From Diphasiastrum complanatum (lineage: Eukaryota > Streptophyta > Lycopodiopsida > Lycopodiales > Lycopodiaceae), in contig CM055102.1 in assembly GCA_029204225.1 (NCBI GenBank), positions 29,006,969 through 29,070,968 of the forward strand: a stretch of DNA of 64,000 bases, in the 5' to 3' direction. A program made the position numbers and the translations under genes. Each line of letters begins with the position of its first letter. The first letter of the stretch is position 1. Below, one piece after another: positions 29,052-41,980 of the stretch. The notes under the pieces were generated by a model. That model made no database searches. It worked only from the letters and a program-made list of their open reading frames with translations, and was not told the DNA's origin.

Positions 29052-30134
29052 TTTTTAGCAGAAAACAACACTACTTCAGCTTTGCAAGTTGCTGTTTTTT
29101 CTTCCATTGATTGGGTGATTGATAGCGGAGCTACACGCCATATGACTCACCATAGAGGCGTCTTCACAAAGCTTATGAAAATCAAAGATGGAAGCAAGGT
29201 TCAAGGTGTTGACAACACCTCTTATCCAATTGAAGTCATTGGATCTATACCCCTCATTCTTTCCAATGGAGATGAAAAGTACATTCAAAATGTACTTTAT
29301 GTTCCTAAGATTAAGAAAAATCTCATTTCGGTCTCTACAATCACGAATCAAGGATTGATTGTAGAATTTAAAGAAGACAAATGTCTTATAAAAGACCCAA
29401 AGAGATCACTTTTTATTGTTGCTTCGGGAACATTGCGAGGAGGTTTGTTTTTGTTGGATATTTATGAACCTAAAGCTTTGACATCCTTTGGTCTTATTGC
29501 TACTAATTCACATATTGGAGTTGGCTAAATTATGGCATGCGAGGTACGGGCACCTCAATTTTGGAAGTTTGAATATGTTGAAGAAATTCAACATGGTGGA
29601 AGGCATTCCAAATATGGAGCATCCCGAAGGACGTGTATGCGAATGATGCATACTTGCTATGATAGAAAATCAATTTGGGCATACTTTGAAGATACTACGT
29701 ACCGACCAAGGAGGGGAATACATTAAAAGTACATTCGGCACGTTTCTTCAAAGCAAAGGCATTCTACATCAAATGACTACACCTTACACACCGCAACAAT
29801 ATGGTGTTGTCGAGAGAAAAAATCGCACGATCATGGAGATGGCTCGTTGCATGCTTAAGGCAAAGGGCGTTTCCCACAAGTTTTGGGCTGAAGCGGTTAT
29901 TACGACAGCATACATTAGTAATCGGTGTTTGACTAAAGCCTTGAAGATTTTCCTTATGAAGTTTGGTATGATTTGGTATCACCATCTAATATTGAAGAGG
30001 AGGGACTGCCATCATCCTCTAATGGACAGCCCACTGGTTCTTCAAGCGAACAGCCCATAATTCATCAAGAGGAGCAGATTTATGAAGAGGAACGGCCTGT
30101 TTAAAACTTTGGACAACATAGTCCAATTTCAGAG

Positions 30135-30225
30135 CACTTTGGAAAGCAAAGTGTTGACAGTTCAGATCATTTTGGACAGCAAAGTGTTGACAGTTCAGAT
30201 CACTTTGGACAGCAAAGCGTTGATC
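30135..30225 (+). repeat. 33-bp tandem repeat, about 2.7 units
   Basis: Units start at 30135, 30168 and 30201 and encode an 11-residue repeat, HFGQQSVDSSD. It lies in the variable linker between copia integrase and reverse transcriptase. Confidence 0.85.
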
Positions 30226-33200
30226 GAAGTAAGGCTGTTGGACAGCCTAAATGGCTGTTGCAGACTTTGCAGGACAGCAAAGTGAACCGCTTCTATGAAG
30301 GGAAGACTCGTGCCTCATCTAAATCAGTAGAATTTGTTGATTTTTCTGATTTTGCTCTTACATCTATTGAGGATAGTGTAATAGAACGTGTTTTTTATGA
30401 GCAGGCCAGAGGAGTAAAATGTTGGGAGGACGCGATGAAAGAGGAGTATGACTCACTCATAAAGAACCAAACATGGGTTCTTGTTGATCTTCCACATGGA
30501 AAGAAAGCAATTGGCTGTAAATGGGTTTATAAGGTCAAGTACAAGTCCGATGGTACTGTTGAAAGGTACAAGGCAAGACTTGTTGCCAAAGGTTATGCGC
30601 AAAAGGAGGGCATTGATTATGAGGAAACTTTTGCACCTACCGCATGAATAACTACCGTAAGGATAGTCACTGCTTTGGCTGCCCATTATGGTTGGCGTAT
30701 GCACCAACTTGACATAAAGACAGCCTTCCCCAATGGTGATCTTAATGAGGAAGTTTACCTTCAGCAACCTACTGGTTTTTTGGATTCCTACAGAAGATAT
30801 ATTGATGACTTATTTGTTCCCGATCTTTCTAATGTTGGTAGTTTTTTTGCTAACATTTTTGGCGGAGGAATCTATCCTAAAGACTTTTGTGAACTTAATT
30901 TTACAACTAATGATGATAAGTTCAATTGTTTAGACCTTTCTATAAGCCAATCTAGGTCAGGTTAAGTTTGATATTTTTGATAAAAGGCCGCATCCATAAA
31001 TAGTAACTTGAACATTATTGTCATGCCTCATATTTTTTCAAATATTTCAAATTTTGTTAAATATGAAGTGATCACTTCTCAATTCTACAGGTTTTCTCGT
31101 CTTTGTACTAGTAGAATTGCTTATGTAGACCAATCAAGCAATCTAATTATTTTGTTACTTGATAAGGGGTACTTGTTCAAAAATATCATGAGAAAAGTTC
31201 GAATTATTTTAGACTCTTTTGTTTATCTTGGATATTTTAGCTTTTGTTATGTTTAAGGTGATTAATAATAGAGTCCAGAAAAGTGGGGAGCTAAGGAGCC
31301 CGCGGTGTTTCTAGTATTTGTATTTTGTCTTTGTTTTGGTAACTTGTCTATATATTTTGGTTCTTGTTTTTTTTTCTTTTAGATTTATAAATTTGAATTA
31401 TCATCATCATCATTATTATTGATTTCTTCTTACTAATTGTCTTTTGCTTTTTCATCAACATTGGGTCTACCCAAGAGAATCCGGATTCTTTTGAAACCTA
31501 GTTAGCAACTTATGCTTGGGTTCTAATGAGAGATGAGCAATGTTGTTTTGCTAAGATTTTTTGTTTATTGAATTCTATATAATTGTTTTGAGTTAGATCC
31601 TTGGGACTTTTTGGGTTGCTTGTGTATTGTTTCTAAGCTTTACCTTATGACATCACCAACTTCTCTATTTAAATTTGTGAAATTGGATATATTCTAATTT
31701 CACAAATAGATATCAACCAATCAATTCCAAAAAAGTTCAAAGCTCGAAAGAATTGGTTGAACCTGGCCATTTCAAAATAACTTTTACTTTTGCAAGGTGC
31801 AATTGGATTCGCTTTTGGGATTAATATCCTAATTAAATAACCTTGTGTGAAAAACTCAAACTTGATGCTTTATGAGTCACTGAAACGCCTTTCTAAGATG
31901 TTCTGTACAATGTTATTTAGTCTTACTATAGACAAGGATACCGTCTATAAAGATTGCGATATTTGTCTAAGTAGGGTCTTAGAACATCGTTTATTAATTC
32001 TTGCATGGGCATTGGTAAAATCAAACAATAGTACTTTGAACTTGTAATGGCCATATTGAGTTCAAAAAGTTGTGTTAGGTACATCTTTAGTTCAAATTCG
32101 AACCCATGCATTAACACCTAGGCCCTTCAAGTTGATTAAACAATTTTGCAATAGAAGGCATGGGGCATTTTTTTCTTTAATGCACCCTTATTTAGTTATG
32201 GTTTGTGCATAATTACATTGATTCATTTTTCTTTTTCACTCGAAAGTTGGGGGTGCTTAAGGTTAACTGCTTGGTTGAATATGTTTAAAAATAAATAAAA
32301 AATCTGCCAATTGCCTTTTCACGTCTTTCTGCCCCATTGTGGACGGAAATATTCTGTACTAGAGAATTCCTTGAATTTGGTGTATTTTTCCCTATTTAAT
32401 TAATAGGGCAATTGCATTGGCATTTATCCCCGTATTGTCATCTCGAGTGTTATTGACATCCACAATGCCTTTGACTTAAAGACACCCAATATCAACCATA
32501 TTGTCCTTTGCTCATATGTTCCTTGTTAGATCCTCAGTAAACATCAGTACAAGTGTTGTAAAACATATTTCCATGCTTTCTCTTTGCCATTCTTACATGG
32601 TTACTTTAGAAGCAAGGGCAATTGCATCCCAAGCTAGCCATATAAACCTTTAATGCCATTTTGTGATAGACGTAAGAGGGTTCATTGTCTTAGAATAACC
32701 CAATTATCCAAAAGATCCATGAGGTACTAATCTTGATGAGCAGACATTAGGGTTCAACTATTCCAAGCATATTGTCTAGACCACACAGATCATGCAGGAG
32801 TAAGTAGAAAAGAATTAGAAGCATTAAGGGGTCCCAAGCTATTTGAAGGGACATACAACACAGAGAACCACCAACCATGTAGATTCATTACTTTATCTAA
32901 AGAAAATGGGTGCGTCACTTGATGCAACAAGTAGCGACGAATAATGTGAACCATGAATACCTTCCTTTGCCATAAGCATTGACTCCCAACAGAGCCATGC
33001 TTAATGCACCTACGCCAAAACTTGAATGCAAAAGCATCTTAAAACAGACTTATCAATGCAAAGTGATTTTTTATTTTGTTTAGCTTTATCTTCTTTCACG
33101 AGTGCACATTTAGTTAACCGTTGCAATTTTTTAATTAGACATGATGCATCTAGTCAAGTTGGTGCTTTTGGTAGCACTTGACATGGGGTAATTTCAACTG

Positions 33201-35613
33201 CACGTATCTCTCTCGATATAATCCAAAATTGAATTTTTTTTATTTATGGGCATGTTTTTATGGTCATATAAGATTTTTAAAAGTAGACAACCCAAAAAAA
33301 AAAAAAAAAGTGATGTGAAATGCATGGTTTTATACACATATTGAAGTTTGATGTGTTTCACAAGTTCTATGAATTATATCTACTCAATTTTAGCTCAAAA
33401 TAAATGGCTCAAATGTTGTGCTCAATAAAATGTATATATGGAGACATGTGAAACAAATTGATGTACATGGTAGTATGCTTTTTTGAAAAAGTGATTGAAA
33501 TGCACAATTCTGTGTGCATTATGCTCGCACTCTAGTGCATTATGTTGTGGGTTCTCTCTCACACACAGAGACACACACATTCATTCCATTTGTTAGACAA
33601 CGCATTGTAAAATTGATTATTTTTTATTAAACAATTCAAATACGCTTTGCAAGGACTTGGAATGAAATAATTATTGCATTTAGGAATTATTGAATAATGC
33701 TACACATGTGCCATGGGATATTGATCCTTTGCAAGTTATTTCTATATTGGGGAGTCCATATTGAACACTTTTGAAGTCTCTCTATATTGGGAAGTTCACA
33801 CATCGGATGATTATTAAGTCTCTATTACACGTCTTGCACAAGCATAATGCAATTTGTAGTCTACTTCCATTGCTCTCAACATTGTGTTTTGACTCATTTG
33901 TAGCAAATCATTTTTTTTTGAATGATTTTGTCTAACAATTTGTCCATTACCAAATAAAATTTCTTATCACAAATTGCAATTACATCTCCAAAACCTTGTT
34001 TGCAAGACTACATTCAATTTTTTAAAAAAAATTCTTCCAATTTTTTAAAATTTAAAGATATGACACTTGCTTGATACTCTAATTTTATATCACTCAGAGG
34101 TTGGTGCTTCTTCCAAAGCTTGTGTGTTCATTTTTTGTTTGAATTTTTTTTTTCCTTATTTAGCAGTGTTCAAAGGTTTGACATCATGTCTAGTGTGCCT
34201 TTCCACATCATGATACTCGTACACATCCTTTAGCAGATTATTCAAGATTTTAATTTTGAATTTTCATGTCATAAAATTATCAATTCCAATCTTTGAATTT
34301 GATTAGAATGGGCAAAAAGAGATATGACGATGAGGTTGATTTGTATTGTCGCTCATCCAAGTTAGGGTTCGCAAGCCTATGTGCTCAAGGCTTGTACATG
34401 GACTTGTACGCCATTCTTTTTTTTGAATTTATGTTGCTTACTATCATTGTCATAGGAGCTGTATGGTAATTGATAATCTTAAAAATACAAATAGGATCAT
34501 AGTTTAAAAGCAATAATGAATCAAGAATGAAGTTACAAAACGATAATTCGTTATTATCAAACATTCTTTCAAGCTATAAAAATTATTTTGTACATGTTGA
34601 ATCGAGTACCATATATGTAGTGCTCATATACTATTCCAAACGTTGAATAATCGGTGAAGTTACTAAATTGATAATTTAATGTTAAATATCTTGAAACATA
34701 AATAATGATAGAGAAAAAAAAATGTGACATGAATATTTGAATATTCATAAAACATATATCGAATATTTGGTTTTGTTTAGTTTACAAACTTTTGTATAGA
34801 TCTTGGCCAAGGATGATTGTAGCTCTCCTTGATGCATAACACTTATCTACATGTAATTGATCTAATTGTAGATGTCATTATGTGTCTACTTTTCACATTT
34901 GAAAAACAAATTATTATTTTTTATTTGTGTATTTTCAAATCACATATGTTCAATGAAGATTGCCCTATAAAATATTGTGTGGGTGTGTGCGTGTTGCAAT
35001 ATAAATGAAACCAACCTTATCAAAAGCCATTGAGCTAGAAGAAGCAACAGGTAGCAGCATGCTCCAAGCACCACCACACCACCAAAAACCAGATATTGGA
35101 AACGCAACAAAATTCCTTAAACTCGAAAAACCGTGGAAACAACACTAAAGGTCGCAGATGCAACATAATACATAAGCCAAGAAGTAAGACAACAGTCAAA
35201 GACCAAAACCAAGCAGGACACAAGTTAAAAAATAACATTAGCCAAGACAACCCAACGAGAAGGTAAAAGAACTACCAGAGAAAAGCGAAGAGAAAGATCG
35301 TACAGTCGGAAGACAAAGATCATAATCCAATAAGAAGTAGCCACATATCATCAAATTAAGCGAAAAATATGAGAATTAAGTATCAACATAGCAATGTCTT
35401 AAATAGGAAAATTAATGTTTGTCAGAAAAGAGCAAGTTTATAAAAAAACGCTCATATCCGAGCAACTCTCTAAATTCAACATAAAGTTTTTAACAGAAAT
35501 TGTAGCATTTAATCTGCATTCGCAATCGTCCACGGTCATTGACGTCTCCTTTTTTTTGGCACTGTGACAAGTACAAACAAGATTAGTATCATTGCCATCA
35601 GTAATGATTGTAT

Positions 35614-35725
35614 TTGTGTGTGTGTGTGCGCGCGCGCGTGTTGGAATGTTGACATGTACATTTGAACATCCATTGATATGTGTTGGAATGTTGACATGTA
35701 CATTTGAACATCCATTGATATACAT
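35614..35725. repeat. TG/CG dinucleotide tract and 42-bp tandem duplication
   Basis: An alternating GT then GC run (35614-35640) is followed by two copies of a 42-bp unit containing TTGGAATGTTGACATGTAC and ending CATCCATTGATATG. The second copy starts at about 35683. Confidence 0.85.
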
Positions 35726-37790
35726 TTGATGTGCCTTTTACACTTAATTCTTTGCATGCGTCTTTCAAAGAAAAGCATTGACATTAAAACCTTATACTTG
35801 TAAATTTTATTAGTTAGGACGCAACATTTAAAGTTACTCTAGTTGTATCAAGGTCTTGTGTATGACAAAGCTATTCATTGTGCTTTATTGCTAGTTAAAG
35901 AAAATAAGCTCAATTCGACATCAGGAAAATGCTCATTTGGACTTGATTATGTACATATGATCCAAAAATAAAAATGATGCTCTGTATAATGGTAGCGGTA
36001 CCACAATTGGCCAACTTTTTGCCAAAGGGTTGGTCGAGTTAGGTGACAAGAGGAGAATTGATCAGTGCATATGAAATGTTTTCAAATTGGCAAATTGAAT
36101 ACATTGCTTGCGTGAAAATGCATCAAAGTCACTTTCTTCTCCTTTATGTGGAATCAAGTCCAAATGTTTGTTTTAGTAATCCACTAGTGATTTCAAAAAG
36201 GTCATTTTTTTTTCTAATGTCAAAAGTGATTCAAAATTAATGCCTTGTATAAGATGATTAATTGTGCAAGAGTGAAAAAGGTATATAGACATTTTTCTCT
36301 TTCATTAAATGTGTAATATGCTATTTATAACAAATGGTCAAATTGTCACTACAAAGAATAAAATGTAATGTATACCTTTGCAATTGTAGGCTCTTCTTCT
36401 TTTTTGCTTTTCATATTGCCAAAGATGTTTTGTTATCCTTGGTCTTCTAGACCCTTTCATATATGTATATACATATGAATTTGCACAATTTCTAATGTTG
36501 TAAATTTTTATAATAGGATGGAATGAGATAGTACATGTGTAGACCAAGGTAGCATGGCAAATGAGAAAATCTGTTGTAACGACCTTGAGTGAGTCAACAC
36601 ATATATCTTCTAATAAAATGCATATCACAAAATAAGGCCTGTGAAGGTCTTTTTTTTAATTATATATGCAAAGGCATCAAAATAGCTTGGCCTATTCTAT
36701 ATTTACATATGTAAAGGACTAGATAATAAATTTAGTTGTATAAAATGTGATATGCTGTGATACCACATATTCTCTTTTTTGGTTATGTAGTGACTTTGCA
36801 AATAAATGATTGAAAGTTCAAAATGCTCTAGTAGTGGGAATTGACACAATTTGGTGAGTGAATATTTTGACAGAAGAATTATTAGAGAGCACCAATGAGG
36901 TTCATGCTTAGAAGAGTTTGAATAATAATATCAGGAGAAGTATAACCATAAACATTAGTAAGAAGCTTTGCAATTAAAATGTTGATGGTGCATGCAGGGT
37001 CGATAAGTTGATATCTCTACTTGTTTTTCAAAAGGTTTAGTCAACCGCAAGTAATTGTGAAGTGAAGTGACTTTAGAAATAGGGTTTCCACTAGTAAGTG
37101 TTAATGATGATGTGGATCACTAGATGAATTTACAAAATTAATTTGAAGTCATCACATTGGAATGCAATTGTGTGGTTGCACTATTGTGAAAATATGCAAT
37201 AGATTGATCTCAAAAACAGTTCTTAAAAGATCTAGTGATAGAAACTGAGTTGTTTGGGCAAGATACTTATATATAGCAAATGTTAAAGTAATTGAAGCAT
37301 GATAATGGATATTGCATATCATTCGTTCATCAAGACATTTATGAAATCATGTATATAGATTGTGTCAAATTTGACAGTTGCTCAATTTTCTAAAGTTTTC
37401 CATTGAAACTTTGTAGAGAATCTTAGAAAAATAACAAGTTGATGCTTGCAACATGTCTTTGACAATTGGCACGTGAGCTTGTGGAGACCACATTGTGTGG
37501 AGTATTGTCGTGAAATGTGTGCACTTCGCAAACATGCATGATTTCACCCAAAAAAAAACTTTTGACCAAAAAAAAGTACTATAAAAAAAAATCTCTAGAA
37601 CTGGCTTTTTTCATCCAATGAATTGTTGGTTCTGTAAATAAAAAATTAATTTAGCCATATTCGAATTATATGATATCAAATTTATTGTTTATCATTTTCT
37701 TTGGCCTTTGCTATGTTTTCTCCTAGGTCTATATCTTAATCCTACAACAAACTCTTTGCCATATTTATGTTAATTACTTCACAAGGCTTA

Positions 37791-37791
<1 letters not shown>

Positions 37792-37843
<52 letters not shown>
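37792..37843. repeat. (CA)n microsatellite, about 26 units
   Basis: An uninterrupted CA run. It is followed by a unit containing TCTATGAGCTAAAATTA that recurs about 80 bp later. Confidence 0.97.
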
Positions 37844-37844
<1 letters not shown>

Positions 37845-37849
<5 letters not shown>

Positions 37850-37980
37850 TCTATGAGCTAAAATTAGGGCTATGGATATCATGGATGCAATAATTAAGTC
37901 TTATGTACATTTTGTTGGTCCTCCACAAGTATTCTATGAGCTAAAATTAAGGCTATGGAGATCATGATGCAATAATTATA
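37845..37980. repeat. Imperfect direct duplication of about 50 bp
   Basis: AGTACTCTATGAGCTAAAAT at 37845 recurs as AGTATTCTATGAGCTAAAAT near 37928. Both run on through GGCTATGGA, ATCATG and TGCAATAATTA. The copies are about 83 bp apart. Confidence 0.75.
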
Positions 37981-39179
37981 GGTGTATAGATATAAAATTG
38001 TCCAAAAAACAAATGTTCTTGCCTACATACATGGCTTTAATAAGTTCCTTAAAATGTTGAGAATAATTGACCTCCCAATCTCTCTACAAATTTCACATTG
38101 TTGGATAATAAGTGTATACATCAAAATAATTTGCTATTGACCATTCTGTATATGGGTTTGAATCTGGTTCTTGATCAGGTATTTCAAAATTTATGATATC
38201 ATGTAATTGCAAGTATACCTTTTCCAATTGGAAATGAAATTAAGCTGCTTATGTTTGAAATACTCTAGGGCATATAAGATTAGTCCCCTTGTCAACCACT
38301 CTATTGTGCCTTGAGGTATAATGTTCAATCTGCATTGTAGAATGGCGAAGACTAAATATATCTTTTTGCTCATAGTTAACTAGTCCCATAATTTCATAAA
38401 ATCATCTCTAAACCAATAGCTCATTATTGATTTTTCATGCCAGTTCGACATTGAGAGTTTGCGGGAAATTCTTTTGGAAAAAGAAAAATTTTTAATATAA
38501 AAAATTGCTAGTTCAATGAACTAATCTGTCTCTAATTCTATGAACTTTGGATGTCAATTTACATCTAAACAAAATTTTATACAAACAGTTAATTCTGTTT
38601 TTTGCTATTGTACGATTGCATGCTCAAGATGAATTTCCGCTAATGGGCATATAATATAAGACATAACCAAGTTTGCTACATCTTGCTGTGAGAATTTGCA
38701 AATATTGAGCTTGATAAACACATAGTTTAGTGTACATATTGTGATTCACACATGTGAAAGCATGTTCACACATTTGAGAATAGGCCTAGGGTAGTTAGGA
38801 CCTAACCATAGGAGTTAGATAGGATGTTTGGTCAAGTTTTTAAGAATTTAGGAGCAAACTCCACAAATCATGGAAGTTGGTGATTGATCTGACTACCAAA
38901 GTTGGTAGACCTAATGGTTAGGTCAATTTGACAAGAGTAGGCAAACTTAATGCTAATTAGGTCCCTAAACATGTGCTAGACCTGCTCAACGAGCCATGGA
39001 AAGCATCTCCTTTGTACTATCAATTATTCAATCAATGTGGGAGAGATCATGATTTTGGAGCAATTGACAATTTGGAGCTTTTACACCATTTGTGTTGGAA
39101 TTTTTTTGATGTCAATGCAATCTAAACTTAGTAAAGTTGATCCCTTGTTAGTAGGCCATATTGTAGACTGTGATTCACA

Positions 39180-39755
39180 CGCGTGAGGTTGTTCTATAGT
39201 GCTTTGATCAATAATTGATTAACAAATGAATCTTTAGGCAAGGATTTAGTGAACAAATCAGCTAAGCAATTCCATGAAGACACATGTTGGAGCTTGATTT
39301 CTTTGAATTGCACCTTCTCCCACAAAATGATTGGCTATCACAAAAGATTGTAGGTACCTCCTCCTCCATGACATGAAGTTCCACCAATAGCCTCTTGAGC
39401 CATAAGACCTCCTTGCATGTTGATGTCAAGGCCTTATACTCAGATTCTGTCGAATATAAGGAGATATTATATTGCTTCTTTAAAAGCCATGATACCACTC
39501 CATCACATAAGATCACCTACAAAATCCGAGTCACTATAGGCTCTAAAGCCAAGATTAGTCTCTTTGTAGAGTATGCCAAAATTCCTAGTTGATGAGATAT
39601 ATCTTAGGACTCTTTTGGCCATCTTCCGATGTGACACAAGATGACATTGTGAAAAATTGCCAACATTGGCAAATCTAGCCATGTAGCATATTGTATATTT
39701 TTGTGTATAATTGGATTCCACACGTCTATGGCCAAAGTGCCACATGGCAATCCAC
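39180..39755 (-). mobile_element. Ty1/copia remnant, RT end and RNase H
   Basis: The minus strand reads KMAKRVLRYISSTRNFGIL, FRAYSDSDFVGD, then VVSWLLKKQYNISLYSTESE, YKALTSTCKEVLWL and IFCDSQS. These are the copia RNase H landmarks. It is an old, broken fossil with several breaks. Its own LTR is not certain. Confidence 0.75.
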
Positions 39756-39759
39756 TCCT

Positions 39760-41345
39760 AATGTAGGTTAGCTCGAGTCAAAAGAAGTGGTTGTGTCTAT
39801 TTGGTAGAGATCCCTACTTTATAGGATCTAGACCTTGATTTATGATGAGATTTTGACCAACTAGCTATCTACCAAGCACGACTTTAGGAAATAGGCTAGG
39901 GTTTCGATTTAGGGCAAAAAGGCTGAATTAACTTCCTTATTACATGTTGGAAATTCACCTAAATTTACAAAGGAACTGAGTTTTGCTATGTATTCCAAGC
40001 TCCCATAGTGAGAAGATAGATTATTTTTGGAGCTCATTGGCAATCACTAGTTTGCTCTCCATGTACATTGTTTTCTTGTGATCCAAATGAAACCAACACT
40101 TTGTGTACTTCAAACATTGTCTACAAGCCATATAGCAGGCTGCTCTTCACACGTGCCAACTCGGATCTATGCTTTTGTTCAATGATTTGATTATCAATGC
40201 TTGTTGTTTGTCAAATTGCCAATCTAGATCAATTTTTTGATGACTAGTTTTTTGATAGATTGTTAAGCAAGTACATAATCACTCTTGTGAATATTTTAAG
40301 ATCCATTTATGGTCCAAAAAGTACTGTACTTTTACATGGTATCAGAGCCAAGTACAAGGGCTTTAATCATTGATCAAATCTAATCCATTTTTAGCAAGTA
40401 TTGGTGCTAAAAACTAGTTTTGTGAGGGCGAGCTAGAAGCTAAGTTTTGGTGAGGGGATTTGATTCCAAACTTGGTAGGGATCAAAATACGTACTGTTCA
40501 CACGTGTGGGAACTTCTGAACTTGCATTTAATGCTTCATATTCATTTGATCCAAAGAAATTCAATTTGAGAGATCTTGATGGGATTATTGGTGCAAATCC
40601 TAGAATAAGCTACCAAGTTTGAGTGCCATTGATTAGATTTGAATTTGATTCATGAAATATAATTAATCTAGGTTGAAATCAGGTCCTATTAAAGTCATTT
40701 ACAGGTCTTGAAAGTACATCAAGAAGTCATTTTTTGTCTAAAAATAGCCAAGATTGGCAAGATTCGTTTGAAAGTAGATTTCACATCATCTTATCTTCAT
40801 TCCAACTTTGTGAGAGAGTGATAGAATTGAGATTATAAGTCCATTTGTTGGATTACAAACCTAATTTGAGTGAAACACTACAAGTGTGAAACCTTTGTGA
40901 GTTTCAAGGTCAATCAAATCTATTTCTTGTGTGTAGAACTAGTAAGATGGGATCTATTGGAGCATACCTTCTAGAAGCTAGTGAGAGATTGAATTCTACT
41001 AATTATGCTATTTGGAAGGTCAAGATGGAGTCACTAATGGTGCTCCAAGACCTTTATGAGTTCTTGATTGAGGATGAAAATGAACCTCTAGCTACATAGG
41101 AGTTGGTTAGATACAAAAAGAGATCTAGGCTAGCACTTCATTGTGTGAAGATGAATGTAAGCAATGATCTTTTGAGGGAAGTATCATCTTGTACTAGTGC
41201 TAAAGAGGCTTGGGAGTCTTAAAAATCAATCTATGAATCAAGCAACACTTCTAGAGTTCTTATGCTTAGAAATCAAATTGTGCAAAGCATGAGGAGAAGT
41301 GAGGAGAGTGCACACAATTATGTGGCGATCTTCCAACTAGAAGAG
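39760..41345 (+). mobile_element. Ty1/copia remnant: LTR-like region, primer site and gag
   Basis: A primer-binding site TGGTATCAGAGCC lies at 40337-40349, so the sequence before it should be LTR (start not defined). Gag starts at about 40947 with MGSIGAYLLEASERLNSTNY, followed by AIWKVKMESLM, LALHCVKMNVSNDLL, AKEAWES and NQIVQSMRRSEE. Pol is not present. It is broken by a few breaks. Confidence 0.75.
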
Positions 41346-41362
41346 AACTAAGAACATAGGGA

Positions 41363-41980
41363 TGCATAAGTTACACTATGGCAGTCTCCCAACTAGTATA
41401 ATGCAAATAACAATACTAAGCTTATCTAAAACTAACTCCACAAGGGAATGGAAGTAAAGTGAATGAAAGATAATCCCATAAGAACATTCACATAATTTAA
41501 TCAAATGAGGAAAGCATAGTGGGGCTTGAGCACCTACCACCAAGTATTCTATCCACAAGTGGGAACACAAGTAAGCAAAAACAAGATTACACAAAAGTGT
41601 CTCTATCAATCCAATAGCTTGTACAAGTGTTGTTGGAGGCCCAAATCCACTTCCATATATGGAAAGAGTGGTGGGCCTAAGCTTAAACATGCTTATGGGA
41701 CTAAGTCCAAATTTAAAGCTAATTAACTTACACTTAGGAATTAACTTAACATAGGAATCCTTGCACTAACTTAGAATTAACTTGAACTTAGGAATCAACT
41801 TAACATAGGAATTCTTACACTTAGACTTTCTAAGTTAAACTATTACAAATGATTGTTTGTAATAGTTAAACTTAAATAGTAAAAGGTCTAAGCATAAAGT
41901 TTTCCTAATCCAAATTACTTGTGGGCTTACAAAACACATGCCACAATAATTCCTATGTTGGGCTAACATAAGGGACAACA
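41363..41980 (-). mobile_element. Possible 3' LTR of the minus-strand Ty3 element
   Basis: On the minus strand a purine-rich AAAGAGGGGGATAA is followed by TGTTGTCCC at 41980. The segment can end in CA at 41363. Length (about 620 bp) and TG...CA ends suit an LTR. No second copy was found in the window, so this is tentative. It contains redundant AACTTAACATAGGAAT units (41725-41820) and a hairpin. Confidence 0.45.
41832..41873. repeat. Hairpin with 18-nt arms
   Basis: AAGTTAAACTATTACAAA and its near-perfect inverse (one mismatch) face each other across the 6-nt loop TGATTG. Confidence 0.8.

Larger units (their letters stand above)
26690..30792 (+). mobile_element. Ty1/copia retrotransposon, incomplete, nested in the PLE
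   Basis: The plus-strand parts in order are: a 5' LTR ending at about 27101 (left edge near 26690, not certain); a primer-binding site TGGTATCAGAGCC at 27102-27114, matching initiator tRNA-Met; gag (27731-28250 and on); zinc knuckles; protease (DSGATRHM near 29120); integrase (about 29650-30000, TDQGGEYIKSTF, TPYTPQQYGVVERKNR); and the start of reverse transcriptase (30400-30780, WVYKVKYKSDGTVERYKARLVAKG, LDIKTAF). The order integrase before RT is copia. The right border repeats the last bases of the LTR (GGATTCCTACA). It is incomplete and broken by several breaks, but large frames survive, so it is younger than its host PLE. Confidence 0.85.
25800..31260 (+). mobile_element. Penelope-like element (PLE), interrupted by a copia insertion
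   Basis: Two plus-strand parts flank the copia element. The left part (about 25800-26680) reads LPFLCAPWKFHKVPKRPRFI, resembling the LYWLPKLHK..FRFI motif of PLE reverse transcriptases. It continues with a DFPTLHTKI motif A counterpart and a GMGINCVVHLANFYLF motif B counterpart. The right part (30793-31260) reads RRYIDDLFVPDL (catalytic aspartates), then IYPKDFCELNFT and FNCLDLSI. A C-terminal part follows with MPHIFSNI, YEVITSQFYRFSRLC and LLDKGYLFKNIM. These are PLE family marks, recognised from memory. No GIY-YIG nuclease is visible. The fossil is broken by several breaks. Confidence 0.7.
31261..39170. other. AT-rich intergenic sequence, no gene seen
   Basis: About 7.9 kb with long A/T runs (for example poly-A at 33294-33309) and no recognisable coding family on either strand. 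The stretch just left of the copia remnant (about 38720-39170) could include its LTR, but no paired copy confirms that. Small repeats are listed separately. Confidence 0.55.

Noticed and set aside
30135-30225. CRISPR-like repeat array
   Set aside because: The units are contiguous without spacers and lie in a coding frame of a retrotransposon.
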